Positions 55,188 through 64,000 of a DNA stretch of 64,000 nt are shown piece after piece (position 1 is the first letter of the stretch; the number at the start of each line of letters is the position of its first letter). The stretch comes from Eleusine coracana subsp. coracana. Lineage: Eukaryota > Streptophyta > Magnoliopsida > Poales > Poaceae. A program made the position numbers and the translations under genes. Under the pieces are notes generated by a model. The model ran no database searches and was not told where the DNA came from. It was given only the letters and a program-made list of their open reading frames with translations. The stretch spans positions 40,003,511 through 40,067,510 of the forward strand of contig CM064424.1 of assembly GCA_032690845.1 (NCBI GenBank). The letters are read 5' to 3'.

Positions 55188-55199
55188 CTCTGATACCAC
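55188..55199 (-). other. Primer-binding site of A4
   Basis: TGGTATCAGAGC on the - strand, just inside the LTR end. It is a perfect complement to initiator Met-tRNA. Confidence 0.9.
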
Positions 55200-55200
55200 T

Positions 55201-56871
55201 TGGAAGGACCAAAGGCGTGCAGAGAGGGGGAGGTGAATCGGTAAGCCGCTCATAAATCCAATTACTTCAAATCACACTACTTGAGTCTACCAAAATAAGT
55301 AACCTAAGCAATTCTAGTAGGCCAAGACCCTACACATGCTAGTGTGCATGATATGATTATGTGCGGAAGCCAATCACACTAGCCTATACAAGCCACAAGT
55401 CACCCTACCACTAGAGCACACAATTGCGGAATAGTAAAGAGAGGGTCAAGGAATGCTCATGATTTTTTCCTAAGGTCTCGGAAGTATGGCTCCTTCCCCT
55501 AATCCTCGTTGGACCACTCCCACCGGAGTCCCGGTCCCTCCCGCCACCAAGTGGAGTTGTTGCCCACGAGCCCGCAATCACTCCTCGAGTGAAGACATGG
55601 TATGCATCACCGCTGCGTAAAACACAAGCTCGCCTCCCTCAAGAACTTGCTGGACTCCCCGAGCTGACACCGGCGCTCACTATCGATGCCCCTTTCAACG
55701 CCGGGATCAAACCGTGTACAAATGTGTGACGGCCTTCACAACCGATCACGATAGGCTCGATCACCGACACCTAACCGGTCTAGGTCTCACCACAGACCAA
55801 GAGTAACAATCTAGATCACACCCTCAAGGACACCCTAGCCTTAGATATGCAAGATGCTCAAGCTACTCTTCTCTAGCACTCTCAAGATATGCAATATCTC
55901 CTCCTAGTGCTCTTCTCTTTTCCTCTTGGACCATACCAAATGCTCTCAGGTATTCCACTGGCTAAGAGAGGTCTCCAAGACCCTAACAACGAAGTTATAC
56001 AGGCTCCCGACCTCAAACTAGCCGTTGGTCCACGAAATTGCCTTTCTGGACACACTGACCGGACTGTCCGGTCATTGCCTGACCATACCGTCCGGTCACT
56101 CTGTAACGGCTCTCCCCAACCGCTGGCTCCTTTGTCTAGGCAAACTTCCTGTACTGACTGGACTGTCCGGTCAGTGGACCAGACCGTCCAGTCCATTTCT
56201 CTTTCCAGTCCAGAAACATTTTGGCGCTTTGCTGCTTCTGTCTCTCCTGCACTCCTACTGATCGGACCGTCTGGTCAGCAGACCGGACCATCCGGTCTAT
56301 ATGGAGTCTACTGCTGGCAGACTTCTTGCTCCCCACGCTAAGTCCTGGACAACTTCCATAGTGACCGTACAGTCTGGTCTCTATAGACCCCTCTGTCCGG
56401 TCTCTATGTCCAGAAGCTAAAACTTGTTGTCCTTGCTTGACTTTGTTTCCCGGCTTCTCCGAACAGCTCCTTGGCTTCTCCACTATCACCTAGTGCCTGT
56501 GATTTCACCGAGCAACCTTGCACATCACCGACTAGACATGACCTAAGAGAGTGACCTAGACCCCCTTGATAGTCTAGTTTTTCATATGGACTCAAAGCCC
56601 TAACAACTACTCAAGTGTTCCAAACACTTGCACCATAGCTTGTTCTCCGCTTTGATCCATCTTCATCAACCTATGGACTCCATCAAGTTCACAAGCCTCC
56701 ATGCTTGCGGTCCTTGTCATCAATCATCATGGACGTGTAGACAATCATCATAAGGTAGAAAAGGTTTCCTACATGAACAACACTCGTGTAGATATGAGTC
56801 ACATTTCATGTTTGTCATGCATCACCAAAACACCATATGTTGGGGTGACCTCAATGGTCATGATCCTTACA
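55201..56871 (-). repeat. Family-A LTR shared by A4 (5') and A5 (3'), 1671 bp
   Basis: On the - strand it starts TGTAAGGATCATGACC and ends GGTCCTTCCA; the usual CTTACA is altered to CTTCCA. The polypurine tract on one side and primer site on the other show that it serves as 3' LTR for the pol-bearing body and 5' LTR for the gag-bearing body. Palindromes at 56055-56300. The TATA box is weak here (reversed GTTATACAGG near 55993). Confidence 0.9.
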
Positions 56872-56885
56872 ATCTCCCCCTTTTT
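56872..56885 (-). other. Polypurine tract of A5
   Basis: AAAAAGGGGGAGAT on the - strand next to TGTAAG, the same as in A1, A4 and B. Confidence 0.9.
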
Positions 56886-58061
56886 GGTGATGGATGACAA
56901 CCACTACTTATGATGATCCAAAACGGATGAGCAAGAAAGAACCTTGGTCCTCGCCTTGGAAGTAGTCTCCCCCTTGAGATATGCTAGGTGTTGAGGGAGA
57001 ACTACCCACTCATTGAGCGCACTTAGGTTACAATGTCGAGCTGGAATTGCGCCCGCCTTGGTGTTGTGGTAGTTAATCTTGTTGATGTAGACACGCACCA
57101 AGAGCGTAGATGTTCATGTTGGTGAAGGTGTTCATTGTCGCCGTAGACATGCACCATCGTTGTTCTTCTCCATGTTGGTGTACATGTTAATTTTGATGTG
57201 ATCTTCATGGTGCATCTCCCCGAATCTTCTGTTCATGGACTTGGCTTTTAAATCTTCATGTTCTCCTCTCCCTTTGTGTTATCGACCATCTTCATGTTTC
57301 TTCTCCCTCTTTGACCTAGATGACTTGGCTTTTGGATCTTCAAGTTTTCTCTCCCCCTTTGTCACCTATCACCAAAAACCACATAAAAACAAAATAAAAC
57401 CAAGAGGCATAATATAATTGGTAAGAGTTAGGATAACTCCCCCTTTCACAGTGCTCCTCCTTGGTTGTAGTGATATTCCATCGTAGCTCCCCCTACACTT
57501 ATGACTCAACAAAATATTTTCTCAAATGTGCAAGGGTTAGTCATTAGAGGGATGGATATGTATGAACCACTTGTCTTTGAGCCGTGCAAGTAGATTTGAC
57601 CTTGGAGTTTGGTCAAACATGGCTCAATGGGTATGAAGCACAAGTATCACTATTTGATCATCTAGGGAGTCATGTACTCACATTGTAAATGAGCAACTCC
57701 CCCTAGACACATGTTTGGAAGCATGTATGGTATCATAATGCAAGGGTGCACGAATGCAAAGAATGCAAATGCAACAAGTATACAATGCATGATGCGATGC
57801 TAAGGAAAACGAAGAGAGAACCACTACAAACCAAAGTGTGAACAACGAGTTGTTCCCTTCTCAATCTTGCTCACAATGGACCATTCTTCAAAGCCTTGGG
57901 TACACCATGAACCACCTTCCTAAGTTTAACCCATGTCCATTGCAATCTCAAGAAGGTCCGAAGTCAACTTACAAAAGAAGAGAAACAAGCCACAACAAAG
58001 ACATAAACAAAAACAAGAAAAACACTATACATATTAACAAAGGGGCAAGCTCAAGGGTTAC
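56886..58061 (-). other. Post-pol untranslated region of A5 with many purine tracts
   Basis: No coding signal. At least five boxes of the type CTCCCCCTT (AAGGGGGAG on the - strand) occur, near 56970, 57350, 57438, 57488 and 57702. Repeated polypurine tracts upstream of the 3' LTR are a described Sirevirus feature. There is no downstream ORF and no GC-rich leader here, unlike A1 and A4. Confidence 0.7.
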
Positions 58062-59867
58062 TTATGTGAAGTTGGAGAGGTCGAGAACATTGAGTTCTCC
58101 CCTTAGCTTGTTGAAGGTCTTCTCATCGAGTGGCTTGGTGAAGATATCCGCCAATTGTCCATGAGTTCTCACGCTCACCAACTCGATGTCTTTCTTTTCA
58201 ACATGGTCTCTTATGAAGTGATGCCTCACTTGAATGTGCTTTGCTTGACCATGATCTCCCATCTTGAGGGCCATCTTGATTGTCGCCTCGCTATCACAAT
58301 ATAGTGGTATTTGAGTATGGTTGAGGCCATAGTCCGAGAGTGTTTGCCTCATATAGTGAAGTTGTGCACAACATGCTCCCGCCGCCACTTATTCCGCTTC
58401 GGCGGTAGATAGTGCCACCGAGTTTTGCTTCTTTGAGCTCTAAGATATTAGAGATCTTCCAAGAAATTGGCAACCTCCCGATGTACACTTTCTATTCACT
58501 TTGCATCTCACAAAGTCCAAATCCGAGTACCCAAGTAACTCAAAGTTTGATCCTCTAGGATACCATAAACCCATGGTAGGTGTGTACTTGAGGTATCTTA
58601 TTATTCTCTTCACGGCCTTCAAGTGTGACTCCTTTAGATTTGCTTGATAGCAAGCACACAAGCACACACTAAACATGATATTCGGTCTTGAAACAGTGAG
58701 ATAGAGCAAAGATCCAATGATTGATCTATATAGCTTGGGGTTCACCGGTTTCCCTTTCACATCATCATCCAAGGGTTTGCTAGTAGCCATAGGTGTGTGC
58801 AAAGGCTTGTAATTCTCCATGTTGAATCTCTTGAGATGGTCCTTAGTATATTTCTCTTGATGAATGAAGTTTCCCTCTCTCCATTGCTTGACTTGGAATC
58901 CAAGGAACATGTGCAACTCTCCAATCATTGACATTTGAAATTCCCTAGCCATCATCTCCTGAAACTCTTGATTGAACTTCTCATTGGTTAACCCATAGAT
59001 CATATCATCCACATAGATTTGGCACACAAAGAGATGCTTCCCAACATGCCTCGTGAACAAGGTGCTATCAATGCTTCCAATGGTGAATCCATTTTTTGAG
59101 TAGGAAGTTCCTCAAGTGTTCATAGCATGCCCACGGTGCTTGCTTGAGGCCATAGAGTGCTTTCTTTAATTTGTACACATGTCTTGGATGTTTTGGGTCC
59201 TCAAACCCTAGAGGTTGTTCCACATAGACTTTCTCATTGATCTCCCCATTCAAGAAAGCGCTCTTGACATCCATTTTAAAGAGCTTGAAGCCATTGTGTG
59301 ATGCATAGGCAAGTAAGATCCGAATAGCTTCAAGACGGGCCACGGGAGCAAAGGTCTCTTCAAAGTCAATCCCCGCCACTTGAGAGTATCCCTTAGCTAC
59401 TAGGCGAGCCTTGTTCATGACAATTTCTCCTTTCCCATCTTGCTTGTTTTTGGACACCCACTTGGTGCCAACCACATTATGATTCTGGGGCCTCTTAACC
59501 AATTTCCATACTTTGCACCTCTTGAAGTTGTTCAATTCTTCTTGCATGGCAATAACCTATTTTTGATCATCCATTGCTTCATCAATGGTAGTGGGCTCAA
59601 TCGTAGAGACGAAAGAGAAGTTCTCAACATTAGCCTCATCCTAATTCTCTTCACTCACATAGTTGGGCTTGCATTGATTTCTCCTTGTCTTTATTCCTCG
59701 AGAAGGACTCCCAATGATCAAGTCTTGTGAATGATCTTTGTTGATGGCCTTGGGTCTAGGGTGGTGTTTTCTTTGAGTTGGAGAGGCTTTAGGTGAGATG
59801 TCTTGTGCATCATGGATTGTTTGCTCTCTTCATATATGAGTGTCTTGTATCTACGTGCACCCGTGTT
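58062..59867 (-). pseudogene. Copia RT and RNase H of A5
   Basis: On the - strand: a linker with IGSPSRGIKTRRNQ, then RT with MQEELNNFKRCKVWKLVKRP, GTKWVSKNKQDGKG, ARLVAKGYSQVAGIDFEETF, KMDVKSAFLNGEI and LKKALYGLKQAPWACYEHL. A frameshift in a homopolymer near 59090 separates this from FTRHVGKHLFVCQIYVDDMIYG (active site YVDD), YRSIIGSLLYLTVSRPNIMF and LLGYSDLDFVRCKVNRKCTSGG. RNase H follows with ALSTAEAE, a stop, VAAGACCAQ, LYCDSEATIKMA, HIQVRHHFIRDHVE and GQLADIFTKPLDEKTF, ending at 58062. These copy the element RNA into DNA. Stops also occur near 59570-59645 and 58440. The integrase that should precede the linker has been deleted. Confidence 0.9.
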
Positions 59868-61257
59868 GATTTTTTCCCGAGGTCTTGGAAGGATGGTGCC
59901 TTCCACTAATCCTCGTTGGACCACTCCCACCGGAGTCCTGGTCCCTCCCGCCACCAAGTGTAGTTCTCGCCCACGAGCCCGCAATCACTCCTTGAGTGAA
60001 GACACGGTGTGCATCACCGCTGCACAAAGCACAAGCTCACCTCCCTCGAGAACTTGCCGGACTCCCCGAGCCAACACGGGTGCTCACTAGTGATGCCCCT
60101 TTCAACGTCGGGCTCAAACCATGTACAAACGTGTGACGGCCTTCACAACCGATCACGATAGGCTCGATCACTGACACCTAACCGGTCTAGGTCTAACCAT
60201 AGACCAAGAGTAACAATCTAGATCACACCCTCAAGGACACCCTAACCTTAGATGTGCAAGATGCTCAAGCTACTCTTCTCTAGCACTCTCAAGATATGCA
60301 AAATCTCCTCCTAGTGCTCTTCTCTTTTCCTCTTGGACCTTACCAAATGCTCTCAGGTATTCCACTGGCTAAGAGAGGTCTCCAAGACCCTAACAACGAA
60401 GTTATACAGGCTCCCGACCTCAAACTAGTCGTTGGTCCACGAAATTGCCTTTCTGGACACATTGACCGGACTGTCTGGTCTCTGCCTTACCGGACCGTCC
60501 GGTCACTCTATTACGGCTCTCCCCACCCACTGGCCCCTCTGTCCAGGCAAACTTCCTGTACTGACCGGACCGTCCGGTCCGTTTTACTCTCCAATGCAGA
60601 AACATTTTGGCGCTTCGCTGCTTCTGTCTCTCCTACAGTCCTACTGACCGGACCGTCCGGTCAGCAGACCGGACCGTCCGGTCTATATGGAGTCTGTTGC
60701 TGGCAGACTTCTTGCTCCTCACGCTAAGTCCTGGACAACTCCCAAAGTGACCGTACAGTCCAGTCTCTGCAGACCCCTCTGTCCGGTCTCTATGTCCAAA
60801 AGCTAAAACTTGTCATCCTCACTTGATTTTATTTCCCGGCTTCTCCAAACAGCTCCTTGGCTTCTCCACTATCACCTAGTGTCTGTGATTTCACCAAGCA
60901 ACCTTGCACATCCCCGACTAGACATGACCTAAGAGAATGACCAAGACCCCCTTGATAGTCCAGTTTTTCCTATAGATCAAAGCCCTAACAACTACTCAAG
61001 TGTTCCAAACACTTGCACCATAGCTTCTTCTCCGCTTTGATCCATCTTTATCAACCCTTGGACTCAATCCAGTTCACAAGCCTCCATGCTTGTGGTCCTT
61101 GTCATCTACCGCCAATGATGTCGTAGACAATCATCATAAGGTAGAAAAGGTTTCCTACACGAACAACACTCGTGTAGATATGAGTCACATTTCATGTTTG
61201 TCATGCATCACCAAAACACCATATCTTGGGGTGACCTCAATGGTCATGATCCTTACA
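59868..61257 (-). repeat. Truncated family-A LTR at the 5' side of A5
   Basis: On the - strand it starts TGTAAGGATCATGACC and runs to CGGGAAAAAATC, lacking the final stretch of about 260 bp. It is very similar to 55460-56871. It contains perfect GACCGGACCGTCCGGTC palindromes at about 60645-60680. The bases beyond 61257 (CCGGC) do not repeat at the other end of the A4/A5 block. Confidence 0.85.
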
Positions 61258-62522
61258 CCGGCCGACTCTAAAAACCCTTCAAGACGAGGCTGATGTCTAT
61301 TTCTGGAAAAAAAGAAGGGTGAAATATGGTGAAGTAAAGTAGGCACTCACATGGCTCAACATGGAAAAGTTAGAAGATAACCCGGAGGGGGTTGGCACCC
61401 GGCCAAGCCCACCGCCCGGTCTATGCCGCCGCCCGACATAACATGCCACTCGGCCTGGGTTTAGTCCCTCAGGGTGGCCGGCCCATTCAGCCCAATACGC
61501 CTACCGCCTCCAAGTGAAGAAGTCTGTAGCCATCGACCCAACAACCGACATTGGATGTGAAATCTGAGCCATCCGGGGGGAGTCGGTCAGGAAATTGACA
61601 TAATCCACGGGCCGCCTGACCAAACCTGCCACCCAGCATACCCGTCCGCCCGACACACGTGGCCGCCCGGCCTAGCCCGCTGCTCGGCGGACCGACTCCT
61701 GCCTTCTGACTCTCCATCACCTATAAATGCATGCCAGCCCATTGCCACGAGGGAGTGAAGAATTTCAGAAGAAATAAGCATTAGTCCTAAGTTTTACCCA
61801 AGAATAAGAGTAGAGGTGTAGGAGGAGGAGTTCAGGATGCTAGCTCCTTCAACTTGTGCCTTAGGGATGAAGCTCCTGCATGAGTAATCTCCCTCGTCTT
61901 CGGGGCTGGGTAATATGTAGTAGAATTCTTGTCCAAGTAATAAAGTGAGTATTTCTATCCTTTTATTCTGTGGGATCCTCGTGCATAACTTCTTATTGCT
62001 TCACAGCATTATCTTGTTATGTTTACCAATTCTAGAACTGGTATGAAAGTCTATGTTTAGACATGGTGTTTAGACTTAGCTTTCCTGGGACTGCATTCAT
62101 CTCCATGGGCTGTGTGGTAGGCGGCAGGTGGTGACAGCCCTGTCGGTCCAATATTGAATTCCACCACATTCGGGAAGTCTCGAGCAGGGTTGTCTAGCGT
62201 TAACGTGCCCACTAGTACATGTGGTTAGTTACCGACCCTTACCTGTGGATTGTCATCGTGCCCTGAAGCAGATATTTGGAAATAGAATTCTCACTAAGTT
62301 ATATGAAGAAGGTTCACTGCATTAGATTGCCTGGGCTGGGGACTTCTTCTTCCTATAGAGTACATATTGTTCTACCCCCTCATCACTAGGACGTGATAGA
62401 TTAGGAGTGTCACTTCAACCATTCCCTGTGGAAATCGATACTCTGAAATACTCCCAGGTGAAAGCTACGTCGGTATCTGTACGCTTGCAGATATTCCCTG
62501 TTAGGCTTAAGAACCGCCAACA
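61258..62522 (+). repeat. 5'-truncated LTR of E2
   Basis: No TGTTG start is found; the LTR begins abruptly at the A5 boundary. It contains a TATA box (CTATAAATGC, 61731-61740), GGCGGCAGGTGGTGACAGCC (about 62119) as in E1, and ends GAACCGCCAACA. Confidence 0.75.
61731..61740 (+). promoter_or_regulatory. TATA box in E2 LTR
   Basis: CTATAAATGC, comparable to CTATAAATAG in E1. A GA-rich stretch follows. Confidence 0.65.
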
Positions 62523-62618
62523 AGCTTTCTGGCGCCGTTGCCGGGGAACGGTAGCAGTGCTATTCCGAATTCCATATCGTTCGCTAGTTTTTCTTTATTT
62601 TTCACCCTAGCTACCTTT

Positions 62619-62833
62619 ATGGAATTACCCTCCATTAGCCAGTTCTCAGCCCCTAAGGCTGAAAACATGGAGCCCCGAAGCTCTGCCTTACCAATCGAGA
62701 CCCAAAACTATAAGATCCGCCCAGAACTCATATTTTTGGTTCAGTCGATGCCCTTCTTAGGGGAATGCTCGAAAAACCCTTACGCCCACCTTTAGCACTT
62801 CGAGTTAGTCTGCTCCACTATGAACATACCTGG
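62619..62833 (+). pseudogene. gag N-terminus of E2, cut by F
   Basis: MELPSISQFSAPKAENMEP, then NYKIRPELIFLVQSMPFLG and NPYAHL, a TAG stop at about 62793, then HFELVCSTMNIPG. This parallels the E1 gag start. The frame is interrupted at 62834 by a new LTR start. Confidence 0.85.
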
Positions 62834-64000
62834 TGTAATATCCCAATATTTAAAAGAAAAATAAATAGTTAATTAAAAAACTCCTAGAGTAGACCAAAAT
62901 TTTACATTTTGAACAATCGCTCGGATGGATGATCAGAGACCGTGGATGTGTAGAGCTCGTCGCAACACATCCGTTTCACTACTCATATGCTAGATTCCAA
63001 TATTCTATGACCTCGTTTTTGTTAGAGCAATTAGGAGCCATTGATTTGCTCTGTTAGGGTTGACTTTTTGATTCAGCCTTCTATAGTAAAATGAGAAGGT
63101 GAGACCTCGTCGTTTTTTCCATCAGCGCCACCATCTTCCTTGGCACAGCCTTGCCATCGTCCTGCTCCGACCCCCCTGCGCATCTACATCCTCCAGCTGT
63201 GTATTGCTTGCGTGAGAATTGCCATGCACACTGTTGCCTGCTGTTCGTGCACCAGGGAGTAGCGCTAGGCTGCGCTGCTGTTTCTGTCCAAGGGAATCAG
63301 GGAGAGGGAAGAAAGGAGAGCGGAAAGGAGGAAGAAAGGAGCAAAGCAAAGGGATTTCAGTAGATTCATCAAATTCTCTCCAAATTTCGTGGTCATCTCA
63401 TCAAGGGTAATGCCTAGTAATCCCAGACATTCTTAGATCAATTCTTGATGGTCTAATTTGGCACAGTCATGAGATGTGTGGCTCAAATTAGGTGCAGCAA
63501 CGTCCTTTTGAAATCTCGTAATTATTGGCCAGGAATTCGGCCTTGAGAAAAACACAAAAGTTATAGATGGTGTTTACATCTTTATAACAAAACTTGTTTC
63601 ACCTGATTCAAGATAGCGGTTTGGGGGAAAATGCCGTTTTACTGCTTTTGTTACAGATTACAGATTCTGTACAGTGTATCTGATTATTTAATTTCGTCTA
63701 ACTTTCATGTCAGATTTGCAAATTTGGTAGTAACAAAAGTTTTAGGAAATTTCGTGTAGATATTGAAAACATTTTTATTCGCACCAATTGGTTAAGTAAA
63801 TCAAGAGTTATGATCAAAACAGTGAGTCAGTCTGATTTTCGCTATATTATGAGATATTAGGGAAAATCATATTTTTAGTTTTTTATCAATACAACATAGG
63901 TGTCATCAGTTGCATAGACCTACCTGTGTGTTGCTAAAAATGCTTCTAAGCAAAGTTTTCATTCTTCATAGTTGGTGGGTTCTGGTATCGAGAGGACCTC
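62834..64000 (+). repeat. Probable LTR start of element F (continues past window)
   Basis: TGTAATATCCCAATATTT begins exactly where E2 gag ends. Such a TGTAAxxxCCC start is typical of long Gypsy LTRs, for example D's TGTAACACCC. The preceding five bases CCTGG would be the target-site half. 63110-63350 is GC/CT-rich, with no convincing protein. The rest is AT-rich. The end and internal part lie beyond 64000. Confidence 0.5.

Larger units (their letters stand above)
47248..56871 (-). mobile_element. LTR/Copia A4, Sirevirus-like, pol-less, with both LTRs
   Basis: On the - strand: LTR 56871-55201, Met-type primer site, gag, untranslated stretch, palindromes, leader, intron, long downstream ORF, polypurine tract, LTR 48866-47248. 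It is the most complete family-A copy. The right LTR is also preceded by a polypurine tract (56872-56885), so it is shared with A5. No pol domain is visible between gag and the downstream ORF. No matching target-site duplication is visible (CCCAA on the left). Confidence 0.85.
56872..61257 (-). mobile_element. LTR/Copia A5 body and truncated 5' LTR, with RT-RNase H
   Basis: On the - strand: truncated LTR 61257-59868, RT and RNase H 59867-58062, untranslated region, polypurine tract 56885-56872, then the shared LTR. The primer site, gag, protease and integrase are gone, removed by a deletion joining LTR interior to mid-pol. It shows that pol-bearing relatives of A1 and A4 exist. Confidence 0.85.
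61258..62833 (+). mobile_element. LTR/Gypsy E2, Athila-like 5' fragment
   Basis: A 5'-truncated LTR (61258-62522), primer site TGGCGCCGTTGCCGGGGA (62530-62547), a short leader and the first 70 codons of gag. It is a relative of E1 with a single, normal primer site. Its left edge is the end of A5 and its right edge the start of F. Confidence 0.8.

Overview
The window is a block of nested and rearranged LTR retrotransposons from a plant nuclear genome, almost certainly a grass. The evidence is the Sirevirus-type Copia elements with CGG/CCG palindromes and AAAAAGGGGGAGAT polypurine tracts, Athila-like Gypsy elements with a TGGCGCCGTTGCC primer site, and the GC-rich, CT-rich leader sequences. I see no convincing host gene and no rRNA, tRNA or CRISPR array. 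Family names come from motifs read by eye; no database search was possible.

Layout, left to right. (A1) 1-6466, +: a Sirevirus-like Copia element whose 5' end lies outside the window. It has no pol but carries a large ORF just upstream of its 3' LTR. 6467-8480 is unassigned sequence with a GC-rich core. (A2) 8481-9383, -: gag plus LTR-end fragment of the same family. (B) 9384-20045, +: a second Sirevirus-like family with gag and a downstream ORF, again without pol. (A3) 20046-23908, +: truncated LTR, gag and protease of a related element. (E1) 23909-29301, +: Athila-like Gypsy with a triplicated primer-binding site. (D) 29302-36857, +: Gypsy element with a 3.2 kb LTR. (C1) 36858-42383 and (C2) 42384-47229, +: a third Gypsy family. 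C1 has gag-PR-RT; C2 has only a protease-like domain fused to unknown sequence, and its 3' LTR is internally inverted. (A4/A5) 47248-61257, -: three family-A LTRs enclosing two different bodies, one with gag plus the extra ORF and one with RT-RNase H. (E2) 61258-62833, +: 5' part of another Athila-like element. (F) 62834-64000: start of a further probable LTR.

The coding regions are nearly all pseudogenes, but several are broken only by stop codons within one continuous frame. These are B gag, the B and A4 downstream ORFs, and C1 gag-pol. Where two copies can be compared, many stops are TAG opposite CAG, as expected from deamination of CHG-methylated cytosine.

The most interesting signal is a module shared by the two pol-less Copia families. 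It consists of paired family-specific palindromes, a CT/GC-rich leader ending in a splice-donor-like AG|GTAT, an intron of about 0.4-0.5 kb, and a long ORF starting ATGGCAGG. That ORF has an acidic N-terminus, a globular middle and a Pro/Gln-rich C-terminus. It lies where Sireviruses carry their env-like gene and looks like a separately expressed unit.
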